A stretch of DNA of 56,190 nucleotides from an uncultured Lachnospiraceae bacterium (GCA_944384125.1 CALWSF010000023.1:1-56190); one strand, 5' to 3'. Shown: positions 8,438 to 17,350, counted from the stretch's first letter. The notes: a model not told the origin generated them from the letters alone. Translations and numbers: made by a program.

Positions 8438-9987
8438 GCCGCCGCACCTCCTATCCGGCCAAAAAGCTCAAGAAATGGTCCCGGATACAGTCCCATAAAA
8501 AGAATAACCCCTGCAAAAATAAACAATGGCACCAGCATCTCCCACCCCGGATCACAGTTGGCGCATACATCATTTTCTTCCGTTTCCGCCGTTTTTAATG
8601 ACCCCTCTGACACTCTGGGGAAATATGCACGCACAAGAACAGACAGCATATAAACAGCCGTCATAAGCGCCGAATAAAGAATAACAGCCACCCCCAGAAC
8701 AGGCAGAAAAGCCCCCCATTTGCCTTCTTCCACGATACTGCTCCCATAAGAAAGCGCGGCACCACACAGATTCCATTTGCTGACAAAGCCTGCAAAAAGC
8801 GGAATACCCATGAGAGAAAGACTGGCGACTGTAAGGCAGCCAAAGGTTGCCGGCATACGTTTTCCGAGCCCGTCCAGCTCATAAACGTAATTTTTCCCTG
8901 TCTGATGCATCACGGCCCCCGCGCAGAAAAATGAGCAGATCTTCATAAACGCATGTGCTGCCATATGACACAGCGCGGCCGCCAGGCCAAATGGCGTCAT
9001 AATTGCCGCCCCGAACAGTATATAGGACAGGTTGCTGACGGTCGAATAGGCCAGTCTCCGTTTCCAGTGTATTTCCTTTACTGCCATTGTGGAACCAAAG
9101 AGTATGGTCAGAAGTGCAGCAGCCATGACAGTATACTGGGCCCAGCTTCCTCTCAGAAATGATGCACCGAAACTGAAATACGTAAAGCGCATCACAGCAA
9201 AAGCTCCCGACTTTACGACCGCTACCGCATGTAAAAGTGCCGTTACCGGTGTGGGAGCAACCGTCGCCCGCGGAAGCCACACATAACAGGGCAGAAGAGC
9301 CGCCTTTACTCCAAATCCGAAAAAAGCCAGGACATAAACCAGAAGAAGCATATCCCGCTGCTGTGTCATCGCCTGTGTGCTGAGTATTCCGCCTGCAATA
9401 AACTCTGAAGTCCCGGTTGATGAAAAAACAAGGACAAATATGATGCCGATAAACGCAAAGGCGGCTCCCCCTATGGAATAGTAAAGATATGTCCGGCTGG
9501 CAAGCACCGCCTCTCTTGAAAGCGGAAACAGAACAAGCGGAAATGTGACAAGAGTAAGCATCTCATAAAATATATACAGAGTCACAAGATTTCCTGCCAG
9601 CGCAATCCCCAGAGTTACCCCGTATGTCATTACGTAATATGCAAAAAAAGTTCCTTTCCTCTTTTCTTCCCGCATATACGCCAGAGAAAACAGTGTAGCC
9701 AGGGGCCATAAAACAGCTATAAGACCTGCAAAGAATCCTCCCATCAGATCAAGCTTAAACATAACTGACAGGTTGGAATAAAGCCGGAAAAGCACAACCC
9801 GCCGGCCCCACATATCACTGCATAAAAGCAGCAGAACAAGAAGACTGTTAAAAGAAACAACGCCAAGTGTTACTCTTTCCAGGCATTTGCCTCCTATCCT
9901 GCGATGTCCGGCCAGCTTCGCAAGAAGCAGGATTCCGCCTCCCATCAGAGGAAGCAGCACCGGAACAGTAAGCAGAAAACCTTTCAT
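8434..9987 (-). CDS. Mrp/NuoM-type antiporter-like subunit (D3)
   Basis: A 517-residue integral membrane protein with about 14 predicted helices, of the NuoM/MrpD antiporter-like family that carries H+ or Na+ across the membrane. Key charged residues are retained: E142 (FYEMLTL), K228 (FGVKAALLP), K259 (VVKSG), K349 (HAFMKICSF) and K404 (GFVSKWNL). The usual MFPLHxWLP stretch reads LLPCYVWLPRA, so the His found in the paralogues is replaced by Tyr here. GGAGG lies 6 nt before the ATG at 9987, and the gene follows D2 with a 13-nt gap. It is the third of four tandem D-type subunits and is clearly divergent from the others rather than a recent duplicate. Confidence 0.9.
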   Translation of the reverse strand: MKGFLLTVPVLLPLMGGGILLLAKLAGHRRIGGKCLERVTLGVVSFNSLLVLLLLCSDMWGRRVVLFRLYSNLSVMFKLDLMGGFFAGLIAVLWPLATLFSLAYMREEKRKGTFFAYYVMTYGVTLGIALAGNLVTLYIFYEMLTLVTFPLVLFPLSREAVLASRTYLYYSIGGAAFAFIGIIFVLVFSSTGTSEFIAGGILSTQAMTQQRDMLLLVYVLAFFGFGVKAALLPCYVWLPRATVAPTPVTALLHAVAVVKSGAFAVMRFTYFSFGASFLRGSWAQYTVMAAALLTILFGSTMAVKEIHWKRRLAYSTVSNLSYILFGAAIMTPFGLAAALCHMAAHAFMKICSFFCAGAVMHQTGKNYVYELDGLGKRMPATFGCLTVASLSLMGIPLFAGFVSKWNLCGAALSYGSSIVEEGKWGAFLPVLGVAVILYSALMTAVYMLSVLVRAYFPRVSEGSLKTAETEENDVCANCDPGWEMLVPLFIFAGVILFMGLYPGPFLELFGRIGGAAA

Positions 9988-10000
9988 ACGCGCCCTCCCG

Positions 10001-11491
10001 TCACATCACAGCAGCCGCTATAGATTCCAAAAACCGGATCAGACTTCCCGGAAAACAGCCAAACAGCAGAGATGCCGCAGCAAATATCACAATGGGAATC
10101 CTCATCCGGGCAGACGGCTCTCTCCCCGAAAGCTGCCTCTCTTCAATTTCCTCTCCCCTGAAATCAGAACCGGGAAAATAACCGTTTACTGTAAGCGGCA
10201 GAAGATATCCCGCTGTCAGAAGGGCGCTCACAAGAAGCACCGCCGGCCCCGCAAAAGACCAGACCCCCGTTCCGGATTCCAGGGCACCGGATGCCAGAAA
10301 CCATTTGCTCACAAAACCGCTGGCAGGAGGAATTCCCACAAGTCCCAGAGAAGCAACCGTATACCACGCCAGCGTCCGGGGCATAACCCGTCCCAGGCCC
10401 CGCATCTCATCTGTCCGTGTCCATCCTGTCGTGACAATGACAGCGCCCGCAACCAGGAAAAGAGCATTTTTTATAAGTGAATGGAACACGATATGGGACA
10501 GAGCCCCTGCAAAAGCTGTTGCGTTCAGAAGCCCCAATCCAAACAGGATATAAGAAACCTGACTCACTGTCGAATATGCCAGTCTTTTTTTCAGTACCGG
10601 TTCCCGGTACGCCAGCATAGACCCCATAAAAACAGTCAGCAGCGTCAGAAAGATCCAGGTATTCTGCACCCAGGTTCCTCTGATGGATTCCGGTCCGATC
10701 ACAAAATACACAACACGAATGACAGCCAGAACACCGGATTTCGTGATGACACCTGAGAGAACCGCACTGGCCGGAGCCGGGGCAACAGGATGCGCTGTGG
10801 GAAGCCATCCGTGAAGAGGAAACATGCCTGCCTTTGCGCCAAATCCCACCAGCATACAGAAAACAGCCACGAGAAACAGCGCTCTGCTCTGCCCGAGCAC
10901 TGCAGAATCAAGAGCCCCTCCCGCACAAAATTCCAGGGTCGTTACTCCGGACAGGAAAAAAATTCCAAACAGTGCCAGAAAGGCCCCCGCCACCGAGTAA
11001 AACAGATACTTAAGCCCCGCCATAATGGCCTGACGGCTCTTCTCATGAAGAACCAGCGGCAGAGAGGTCAGTGTCATAAGCTCATAGAAAACATACAGGG
11101 TAATCAGATTGGCAGACAGATCCAGTCCGATAAGTACCCCCTCCACGATCAGATAGAAGCCAAAAAACCGGGTTTCCTCTTTTTCATGCCTCATATAGGA
11201 AATGGAATATATTCCCGACAGCAGCCACACAGACGCAGTAAGAAGCCCGAACAGACAGCTTATCCCGTCAGCTCTGAAGACAAGTGCAAGTGAATCCGTT
11301 ATGCTCCACAGCGTAACCGTTACATCCGTCATCAGTGCAGAGACCACAAACAGCAGCTGCACAGCCAGAACCGCTGTTACTATCCCCTCCTCAAGTTTTC
11401 GTCTTTTCCGGAAAACCGGCATTGCCATAAGGAAAATTCCGGCGGCAATCGGGAAAAAAATCGGCAATATCAATCTTACGTTTTCTTCCAT
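10001..11491 (-). CDS. Mrp/NuoM-type antiporter-like subunit (D2)
   Basis: A 496-residue polytopic membrane protein of the NuoM/MrpD family. Conserved ion-path residues: E137 (VFYELMTL), K220 (FGAKAGMFPLHGWLP), K251 (ITKSG), K341 (HSLIKNALF) and K396 (GFVSKWFL). AGAGGAG lies just before the ATG at 11491. It follows D1 with an 11-nt gap in the same operon. A charged cytoplasmic loop (~425-450, FRGEEIEERQLSGREPS) precedes the last helices. In Mrp complexes each such subunit forms one cation channel, so this protein probably adds a second translocation path beside D1. Confidence 0.9.
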   Translation of the reverse strand: MEENVRLILPIFFPIAAGIFLMAMPVFRKRRKLEEGIVTAVLAVQLLFVVSALMTDVTVTLWSITDSLALVFRADGISCLFGLLTASVWLLSGIYSISYMRHEKEETRFFGFYLIVEGVLIGLDLSANLITLYVFYELMTLTSLPLVLHEKSRQAIMAGLKYLFYSVAGAFLALFGIFFLSGVTTLEFCAGGALDSAVLGQSRALFLVAVFCMLVGFGAKAGMFPLHGWLPTAHPVAPAPASAVLSGVITKSGVLAVIRVVYFVIGPESIRGTWVQNTWIFLTLLTVFMGSMLAYREPVLKKRLAYSTVSQVSYILFGLGLLNATAFAGALSHIVFHSLIKNALFLVAGAVIVTTGWTRTDEMRGLGRVMPRTLAWYTVASLGLVGIPPASGFVSKWFLASGALESGTGVWSFAGPAVLLVSALLTAGYLLPLTVNGYFPGSDFRGEEIEERQLSGREPSARMRIPIVIFAAASLLFGCFPGSLIRFLESIAAAVM

Positions 11492-11502
11492 TTTTATCTC
11501 CT

Positions 11503-12999
11503 CTATCCAAACATCGAAAGCCCCTCCCGGATGGCTCCGACAATTGGCTGAGACGCAAGTCCCAGAATAAAATTAAGCACCACGAAGCACACAATTGAAA
11601 TCCGCAGAGCAAAGGAACTCTTTGGCTGTGCGGCCTGTTCCTCCCCATACACGCCCCGGCGCGAATAGACAGAAATAACAAGCCTGAGAAAATACACCGC
11701 ATTAAGCGTCGTACTGACCGCCAGTACTATAAGAGTCGGCAGCATCTTCCCAGGGCTCTGAAGCGCTGACGTCGCGAAAAGCAGCTTGGATATAAAGCCC
11801 GACAGCATGGGAAATCCCACCATGGAAAGCGCTCCCACCGTAAATCCGATTCCGGCCACGGGATTGCGGTAAGCCGCTCCCCGCAGACTTTCCGGGTTCC
11901 GTTTTCCCCCCGATACATCGTAAAGCCCTACGGCACTGATAAAAAGAAGCGCCTTTGTGGCAGAATGCGTAAAAACATGAAACAGAGCTGCAATGACTCC
12001 TGCCTCTGTACCCAGGCCGATTCCCATATAAATATACCCAATCTGGGCAACTGATGAATAGGCTATCATACGCCCCGTGTCCCTTTCACGTATTGCATGG
12101 AGAGAGCCCATCAGCATGCCCGCAATGCCGAAGATATACAGTACATTTACCATGTGGCTGTCTATGATATTCTCCGTTCCCAGCACACGGAAGAAAATCT
12201 TGACAAGAAGAAAAATGTAGCCTTTTGAAACCAGACCCGACAGAACCGCACTGGCGGTCGGCGTGGCATATCCGTAAGTATCGGGAATCCAGTAATGAAA
12301 CGGATACAGTCCGCTCTTAATAGCCAGTCCCACGCTGATAACAGCAAGAACCACAAGCATGGGAATCTCATAACGCCCGTCAGCCAGAATCGCCGCCACC
12401 GCCTCTTTCGCCGGGCTCATCAGAAGATGACCCGTAATGTCATAGAGAATACTCAGACCAATCAGAAACAGGCCGGATCCCAGCTGACTCAGTATCATGT
12501 AACGAATCGCTGCCGACAGACTGCGTCCCCGCATCCGGATCATTATCAGGCCGCATCCCGCAATCGTGTTAATCTCCACAAACACATAGGCAGTAAAAAG
12601 ATCGTTTGTATAAACAAGAGCCAGAAGGGAACTGAGCATCAGATCAATCATAATGTAAAACAGATTGAGCTTTGACGCCTCCACATCCTCCACTGCATCA
12701 TTCATGCCTCCCAGAACAGAGAGAAACATGACAATTCCGAACATAACCGCCGTGAGCCCCTCCAGTACACCGGCCCGTATCTCATTTCCCCAGGGGGCCG
12801 GAAAATGCCCCATCATATACGTATAGCTTTCCCCTGTTTCCCGGCAGAAAAACAGTACGCAGGCAGACATGGCAGTCGTGATTCCAATCATGCAAAGGCT
12901 CAGATCACGGGCGCGCCGCCCGGACAGAACGGAGGACACAATTCCTGAAAACATGGCAAGTATAATCGAAAAAAAGGGGAAATTCTGCACGAAGCTCAT
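11503..12999 (-). CDS. mrpD: Na+/H+ antiporter subunit D (MrpD/MbhH-like, D1)
   Basis: A 498-residue membrane protein and the best match in the cluster to canonical MrpD/MbhH, both by position directly after mrpC and by sequence. Ion-path residues: E142 (FVEINTIAGCG), K228 (LAIKSGLYPFHYW), K259 (LVSKG), K349 (HSATKALLF) and K405 (GFISKLLF). The ATG overlaps the mrpC stop as ATGA, with AAGGAGGAG just upstream. MrpD exchanges Na+ (or K+) for H+ across the cytoplasmic membrane as part of the multisubunit complex. Confidence 0.92.
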   Translation of the reverse strand: MSFVQNFPFFSIILAMFSGIVSSVLSGRRARDLSLCMIGITTAMSACVLFFCRETGESYTYMMGHFPAPWGNEIRAGVLEGLTAVMFGIVMFLSVLGGMNDAVEDVEASKLNLFYIMIDLMLSSLLALVYTNDLFTAYVFVEINTIAGCGLIMIRMRGRSLSAAIRYMILSQLGSGLFLIGLSILYDITGHLLMSPAKEAVAAILADGRYEIPMLVVLAVISVGLAIKSGLYPFHYWIPDTYGYATPTASAVLSGLVSKGYIFLLVKIFFRVLGTENIIDSHMVNVLYIFGIAGMLMGSLHAIRERDTGRMIAYSSVAQIGYIYMGIGLGTEAGVIAALFHVFTHSATKALLFISAVGLYDVSGGKRNPESLRGAAYRNPVAGIGFTVGALSMVGFPMLSGFISKLLFATSALQSPGKMLPTLIVLAVSTTLNAVYFLRLVISVYSRRGVYGEEQAAQPKSSFALRISIVCFVVLNFILGLASQPIVGAIREGLSMFG

Positions 13000-13370
13000 T
13001 GCTTCTCCTCCTTCGCAAGCATCAGGATTTCATCCAGATTGAGAGAGCCGTACTTTTCATAAAGCCGCTTCGTCAGCGCCAGCATAAGAGCCGTTGTACT
13101 GACAGACACCACAATTCCCGTCAGCACAAGACCGCTGGGAACAGGATTAATATACAGGGAGGCATCCAGGGTCTCCTCAGTTACAATGGGTACCATTCTC
13201 CCGTCGATATATCCTTTGGCTGCCAGAAAAAGATAGACTGCCGTGTCCATTATATTCATTCCCATTATCTTCTTAATAAGATTCTGGTGCAGCAGAAGCA
13301 TGGTAAAGCCCACACCAAACAGAATAACCGACACTGTTGCCTCAAGATTCCGGCTGAAAAATTCCAGCAT
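12996..13370 (-). CDS. mrpC: Na+/H+ antiporter subunit C (MrpC/NuoK-like)
   Basis: A 124-residue protein with three membrane helices (about 7-26, 32-48, 73-98), matching the NuoK/MrpC/MbhG family. The family signatures LHQNLIKKIMGMNIM and SGLVLTGIVVSVSTTALMLAL (two halves of the second helix pair) are visible. I use the ATG at 13370, which abuts the stop of the MbhE-B fusion gene and has an AGGGGGG site ~9 nt upstream; a longer frame to 13439 would run into that gene. It overlaps mrpD by 4 nt. Confidence 0.9.
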   Translation of the reverse strand: MLEFFSRNLEATVSVILFGVGFTMLLLHQNLIKKIMGMNIMDTAVYLFLAAKGYIDGRMVPIVTEETLDASLYINPVPSGLVLTGIVVSVSTTALMLALTKRLYEKYGSLNLDEILMLAKEEKQ

Positions 13371-13371
13371 C

Positions 13372-14367
13372 CTACATTCCCCCCTTCCGGAACAGGGTAT
13401 AAAATGCATACATGGTACATGCCACCACAAGACCCACACAGATATTCAGCGGCAGAATCAGGCCGCTGCTTAAAATGTGCCCCGGTATTCCAAGAGGAAT
13501 CCCGCTTTCCAGATGATTCGCGCCCGTGTAAAATGAATAGCTCTTTGCAAGACAGTAAAAACTGAGAGCACACACGGTCACACGTCTGTATACCCGCTCT
13601 GTAAAAAAACGTTCTGTCTTTTTAAAGCCAAATGCATTCAGATACAAAATCAGACCGGAGCCAAGAACAGCTCCCCCGGAAAAACCTCCCCCCGGGGACA
13701 GATGTCCGTTGAGGATAATATAGATTCCGAAAATAAATATGAACGGAACCAGGACACATGCGCACTTCTGCAGTATAATATCATTTTTCGGTTCAAACAG
13801 GCGATCATTCTCATCCATCAGACGCTTTTTCTCTCTGTCCCCGCTGGCTGCATCAATCCGCAAAAGAGCCAGAACACAGCAGGAAGCGATAAAGAGCACG
13901 CATGACTCTCCGAAGGTATCAAACGCTCTGTAATCCAGAATCATTCCCGTAACTGCATTGACGGCCCCGGTCTCCTCAAGTCCCTTTTCCAGATACCGCA
14001 TCGGAACCTCATTGTTGGCCGGATTGGCCGCATTCCCAAAGGGCGGAAGATAGAGCACCGTCCAGAGAAGAACGGAAATAATTCCCAGACACAGAATAAC
14101 CGACATCACGCAGTAAAAGCGGCGAAAGAAGCGGATTCCCCGGCTTTTTAAAACGGCCTCATCCTCTTCATGCCGGTCCCCGTACATCCCACTCTCTTCG
14201 ATATCTTCAAAAGGAAAAACATCCCCCGGATCAGACGCTTTTTCTCTATCCCGAACCGAAGGCACCTGAATCTCCACTCCCTGTTCCAGCGGATCTATTT
14301 CTCCTGCTTCCCAGCGAAGAAACTTCTTCCACCGGCTTGTCTCATAATTATCTCTTCTTCTGCTCAT
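13372..14367 (-). CDS. mrpB: Fused MbhE-like / MnhB (MrpB) antiporter subunit
   Basis: A 331-residue protein joining parts that are separate genes in archaeal Mbh clusters. Residues 1-78 are a charged, probably cytoplasmic extension that I cannot match. Residues ~82-170 hold two membrane helices around LPPFGNAANPANNEVPMRY, the MbhE-like domain (equivalent to the tail of MrpA). Residues ~195-325 are the MnhB/MbhF domain with its signature GHLSPGGGFSGG (221-232) and four helices. The start at ATG 14367 is supported by GGGGGG 5 nt upstream; a GTG at 14391 lacks a site. It overlaps the preceding DUF4040 gene by 20 nt and abuts mrpC. Confidence 0.87.
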   Translation of the reverse strand: MSRRRDNYETSRWKKFLRWEAGEIDPLEQGVEIQVPSVRDREKASDPGDVFPFEDIEESGMYGDRHEEDEAVLKSRGIRFFRRFYCVMSVILCLGIISVLLWTVLYLPPFGNAANPANNEVPMRYLEKGLEETGAVNAVTGMILDYRAFDTFGESCVLFIASCCVLALLRIDAASGDREKKRLMDENDRLFEPKNDIILQKCACVLVPFIFIFGIYIILNGHLSPGGGFSGGAVLGSGLILYLNAFGFKKTERFFTERVYRRVTVCALSFYCLAKSYSFYTGANHLESGIPLGIPGHILSSGLILPLNICVGLVVACTMYAFYTLFRKGGM

Positions 14368-14614
14368 TCTGTCCCCCCTTTTGAATGGCACCTATTTTTT
14401 TCAGTGTGACAAAAAACAGAATGCTCGTCACTCCCGCTCCCACAGCCGCCTCTGTGATAGCGAGATCAGGGGACTGCAAAAGCACCCATATCATGCACAT
14501 AATCAGGCTGTAAGACATAAATATAATGATGGATGTGAGCAGATTCTTTGTAAAGGCAACTGAAACAGAGCAGACAATCAGGCTCAGAAGAAGAATCGCT
14601 TCAAACACTCTCAT
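14348..14614 (-). CDS. DUF4040 subunit (MrpA C-terminal / MbhD-like)
   Basis: An 88-residue protein with three membrane helices. QSPDLAITEAAVGAGVTSILF is characteristic (residues ~51-71) of the DUF4040/MbhD domain, which is the C-terminal region of MrpA in seven-subunit Mrp systems and a separate gene in Mbh-type operons. The start at ATG 14614 is set by AGGAGG at 14624-14629; upstream in-frame codons fall inside mrpG and lack a site. It overlaps mrpG by 14 nt. Its presence as a free gene, with no full-length MrpA, places this cluster in the Mbh-like arrangement. Confidence 0.87.
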   Translation of the reverse strand: MRVFEAILLLSLIVCSVSVAFTKNLLTSIIIFMSYSLIMCMIWVLLQSPDLAITEAAVGAGVTSILFFVTLKKIGAIQKGGQNEQKKR

Positions 14615-14993
14615 GCTCCAATTCCTCCTCCCCTGCAATTGGGGATTCCTCCCCGTCAGCGCCGATCGCATCAAATTCCAGAACAGCCATTTCTCCCAGA
14701 TCCTCATCCGTCATAGCTTCCAGCCGGCTGATCATATGCCCGGAAACAGGCGATGCAACCCAGAAAAAAAGAATCACAAGAAACAGCTTGAGCGAACTCA
14801 TCGAAAATCCGCGGATCAGCATAAGTCCAAGGAACACAAACAGAATGCCCAGCGTATCTCCCATTGCAGCCGCATGCATCCGGTTCAGTGCATGATGCAG
14901 GCGGTTAACACCGAATACAGAAAGAATCATAAAGACAATTCCCACTGCAAAACATCCCCCCGCAAGAATAAAACGTACCCACTCAAGAATCAT
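14601..14993 (-). CDS. mrpG: Na+/H+ antiporter subunit G
   Basis: A 130-residue MnhG/MrpG protein with three membrane helices and the family's central NRLHHALNRMHAAAMGDTLG region. The last ~35 residues are acidic and cytoplasmic, longer than a minimal MrpG. It overlaps mrpF by 4 nt (ATGA) and precedes the DUF4040 gene. In Mrp complexes E, F and G form the distal small-subunit module needed for assembly and transport. Confidence 0.9.
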   Translation of the reverse strand: MILEWVRFILAGGCFAVGIVFMILSVFGVNRLHHALNRMHAAAMGDTLGILFVFLGLMLIRGFSMSSLKLFLVILFFWVASPVSGHMISRLEAMTDEDLGEMAVLEFDAIGADGEESPIAGEEELEHESV

Positions 14994-15400
14994 TTCCCAT
15001 CCTCCTCCCCGGCAGCATGACGGCCTTTATTATCTCTTACGTCCCTTTCACGGCACTCCTCTCCCTGGTGTGTCAGATTATCCGCAATTGCACCGAAGTC
15101 CGGCTTCAGCTTTTTTTTCTGAAGGTAGACGCCCGTATAAACTTTACACAGAACAACGACTCCCAGAAAACTTATCATCGCATAAATCAGACATACATCC
15201 ACCAGATAATCTTCCTCCAGGAAAACCGACAGTATGGCAATAGCCGTAATAACCATAGTGCCGGTCATATTGATCGCAATAATACGGTCCGAAATTCCGG
15301 GGCCCAGAAAAGAGCGAATCATACTGGCGATAATGAGAACGGCCAGAATAATCAGCGACCCCAACAAAAGTATGTCATATGCCTGTTCTGTCAACCCCAC
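14990..15400 (-). CDS. mrpF: Na+/H+ antiporter subunit F
   Basis: A 136-residue MnhF/MrpF protein with three membrane helices; the family signature LGPGISDRIIAINMTGT is at about 32-48. The C-terminal ~40 residues are a charged hydrophilic tail that is not part of the core domain. The start is GTG at 15400 with AGGAGG 4 nt upstream, overlapping the end of mrpE by 10 nt, which suggests coupled translation. Confidence 0.9.
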   Translation of the reverse strand: MGLTEQAYDILLLGSLIILAVLIIASMIRSFLGPGISDRIIAINMTGTMVITAIAILSVFLEEDYLVDVCLIYAMISFLGVVVLCKVYTGVYLQKKKLKPDFGAIADNLTHQGEECRERDVRDNKGRHAAGEEDGK

Positions 15401-15867
15401 TGCGCCTCCTTCTCTTCCATTTCACGAAGCAGCTCTACGAAAACCGAATGCTCAATCCCTTCCGCCAGTTCGCGATCCAGACAGTGAACACAGTATCTGT
15501 CTCCCTCCACTGAAACTGTTATTGTCCCTGGCGTAAGGGTAATGGAATTTGCCAGAATAACCCGTGCCATACCCGTACGGAATACCGCCGTAAAATACAC
15601 CAGAGCAGGCTCAGGCATGATTTCCGGCGACGTAATAATACGCAGAACACAGACATTTGCCCGGACGATTTCCCGGACAAGCGCCCAGAAGTACCGGATG
15701 CCCAGAGGAATCAGCCGGAACAGAAGAATCTCCCGCCGCACACTGTAATCCAGATATCTGCACATAAAATAAAACAGCGCAGCTGAAATCCCAACGCCAA
15801 AGATACATATCTCCAATGTAATCCTTCCATTTAAAATCAGCCACGCTGCAAAAAGCAATAACAGCAT
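15391..15867 (-). CDS. mrpE: Na+/H+ antiporter subunit E
   Basis: A 158-residue MnhE/MrpE protein, first gene of the ten-gene antiporter cluster. An N-terminal pair of membrane helices is followed by a soluble domain with the typical ANSITLTPGTITVSVEGD stretch (~104-121) and a closing amphipathic region. I use ATG 15867 with AGGGGTGA just upstream; the longer frame begins with a TTG at 15939 that has no ribosome-binding site. A promoter lies ~130 nt upstream. Confidence 0.9.
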   Translation of the reverse strand: MLLLLFAAWLILNGRITLEICIFGVGISAALFYFMCRYLDYSVRREILLFRLIPLGIRYFWALVREIVRANVCVLRIITSPEIMPEPALVYFTAVFRTGMARVILANSITLTPGTITVSVEGDRYCVHCLDRELAEGIEHSVFVELLREMEEKEAQWG

Positions 15868-15998
15868 ACGATCACCCCTGCCGGTACCGGCGTAAAATCC
15901 GCTACCTCTCTCTTTGTCAAATATATTTTCTTCAGCCAATCAAAAAATTTGCTGCTGCACAGAAACACAAAGGCCAAAAATCGTCGCAATTTTACTTC

Positions 15999-16027
15999 AT
16001 TATATCTCTTCAGTCTAATAAATACAA
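15999..16027 (-). promoter_or_regulatory. Promoter of the Mrp-type cluster
   Basis: Minus-strand TTGTAT (16022-16027), a 17-nt spacer, and TATAAT (15999-16004). It lies between the terminator of the ammonia-lyase gene and mrpE and gives a leader of about 125 nt. No other good promoter is seen before the ten overlapping or closely spaced antiporter genes, so they are probably one transcript. Confidence 0.6.
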
Positions 16028-16054
16028 GATATATATCAAAATATAAAGAATTAA

Positions 16055-16113
16055 TCAAAATAAAAAAGAAAAGAAGCAAACCAGTCAGATATTCTTCAAT
16101 TTCCGACTGGTTT
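16055..16113 (-). terminator. Terminator after the diaminopropionate ammonia-lyase gene
   Basis: A 12-nt inverted repeat with one mismatch (16078-16089 with 16102-16113, AAACCAGTCRGA type) followed on the minus strand by a T-rich tract (16055-16077). It separates the ammonia-lyase transcript from the Mrp cluster. Confidence 0.6.
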
Positions 16114-16126
16114 ATCACTTTTCTTT

Positions 16127-17350
16127 CTAAATATCAGAATACTTTCCGTCCCAGACAATCTCCCTGTATCTGGCTTTATCTGTATCTCCCTCTGTCGAAA
16201 AACAAAGTATTATGGAGTTCTCATCCAGCCCCAGCTTCTCCTTCAGATTTTTCCCATATCCTTTTCGCAGAACCTCGGCTGCAAATCCCAGCGCTGCTGC
16301 ACCGCTTTCGCCGGATATTACCCTTTTATCATTCCCCAAAGGATTGCCAAGTATTCTCATTCCATCCGCTGCAATCTTATCCGGCATAGAAATAAAACAG
16401 TCCGCGTATTGACAAAGAATATCCCAGGCAAGAGCACATGGCTCACCGCATGCAAGTCCCGCCATAATCGTATCCAGAGATCCTTTTACAGCATGCAGCT
16501 TTCCATCCGAAGCCCAGGCCGTACGAAACAGGCAGTCAGCCCTCTCAGGCTCGACAATGGTAATATGCGGCCTGTTTTCATCTCCATAAACATCAGCAAA
16601 AAAACCTGTAACAGCTCCCGCCATGGCCCCCACTCCTGCCTGAAGAAAAATATGCGTAGGTTTTATGCCATTCAGCTGCTGATATGCCTCATACGCCATA
16701 GTTGTATAGCCTTCCATAATCCAGCCGGGAATCCTTTCATACCCTTCCCAGGATGTATCCTGAATAACAATCCAGCCATTCTGCCTGCCCTTTTCCCGGG
16801 CCAGCCGTACCGAATCATCATAATTAAGTCCCGTAATGCAGGCATCTGCGCCCAGACTGCTTATATTTGCAAGCCTCTCTTCAGAGCTCCCTTTCGGCAG
16901 ATAAACAACACTTTTCTGGCCCAGACGTTTTGCCGTCCATGCCACTCCTCTCCCATGGTTTCCGTCTGTTGCCGTCACAAAAGTCAGCTCTCCAAGATCT
17001 GTCCTTATCTTTTTATCAGTCAGACGTTCATACGTCATCTCGGAAATATCCAGGCCAAGTCTTTTTGCACAGTATCTTCCGATAGCATAACTTCCCCCCA
17101 GGACTTTAAAAGCATTTAATCCAAACCGGCAGCTTTCATCCTTCACATAAATCCCGGATACATTAAGTTTTTCCGCCAGATTCTTAAGACTGACCAGGGG
17201 AGTCTCCGCATATTCCGGAAAACTTGCATGAAAAGCACGGGCTCTTTCTGCAGCTTCAAGGCCAAATCTTCCTGCAACGGCCGCAGGCACAGTCATTTTT
17301 CTCTGGATATGGACTTCCCTTATTTTTCCTTCCATCTGTCTCTCTTTCAA
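16127..17350 (-). CDS. dpaL: Diaminopropionate ammonia-lyase
   Basis: A 407-residue PLP enzyme of the tryptophan-synthase-beta fold family that converts 2,3-diaminopropionate to pyruvate and two ammonia. The PLP lysine is K82 in GLNAFKVLGGSYA, TATDGNHGRGVAW is the substrate/cofactor loop, and GESGAAALG near residue 347 and the Ser-rich LCFSTEGDTD near the C-terminus contact PLP. Length matches E. coli YgeX. The start is either TTG 17350 (GGGGGG at 7-nt spacing) or ATG 17335 (weak site); I list the former. It stands alone, divergent from a cupin gene. A role in amino acid catabolism in the cytoplasm is expected. Confidence 0.92.
   Translation of the reverse strand: MKERQMEGKIREVHIQRKMTVPAAVAGRFGLEAAERARAFHASFPEYAETPLVSLKNLAEKLNVSGIYVKDESCRFGLNAFKVLGGSYAIGRYCAKRLGLDISEMTYERLTDKKIRTDLGELTFVTATDGNHGRGVAWTAKRLGQKSVVYLPKGSSEERLANISSLGADACITGLNYDDSVRLAREKGRQNGWIVIQDTSWEGYERIPGWIMEGYTTMAYEAYQQLNGIKPTHIFLQAGVGAMAGAVTGFFADVYGDENRPHITIVEPERADCLFRTAWASDGKLHAVKGSLDTIMAGLACGEPCALAWDILCQYADCFISMPDKIAADGMRILGNPLGNDKRVISGESGAAALGFAAEVLRKGYGKNLKEKLGLDENSIILCFSTEGDTDKARYREIVWDGKYSDI

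Noticed and set aside
6359-11491. The three D-type subunits as NADH dehydrogenase (Complex I) genes
   Set aside because: No NuoB/C/D/F/G/H/I-type genes accompany them and the small subunits E, F, G and B are Mrp-specific.
15837-16118. Minus-strand 93-codon frame across the mrpE leader
   Set aside because: It crosses the ammonia-lyase terminator and the mrpE promoter, has no ribosome-binding site and reads like AT-rich noise.
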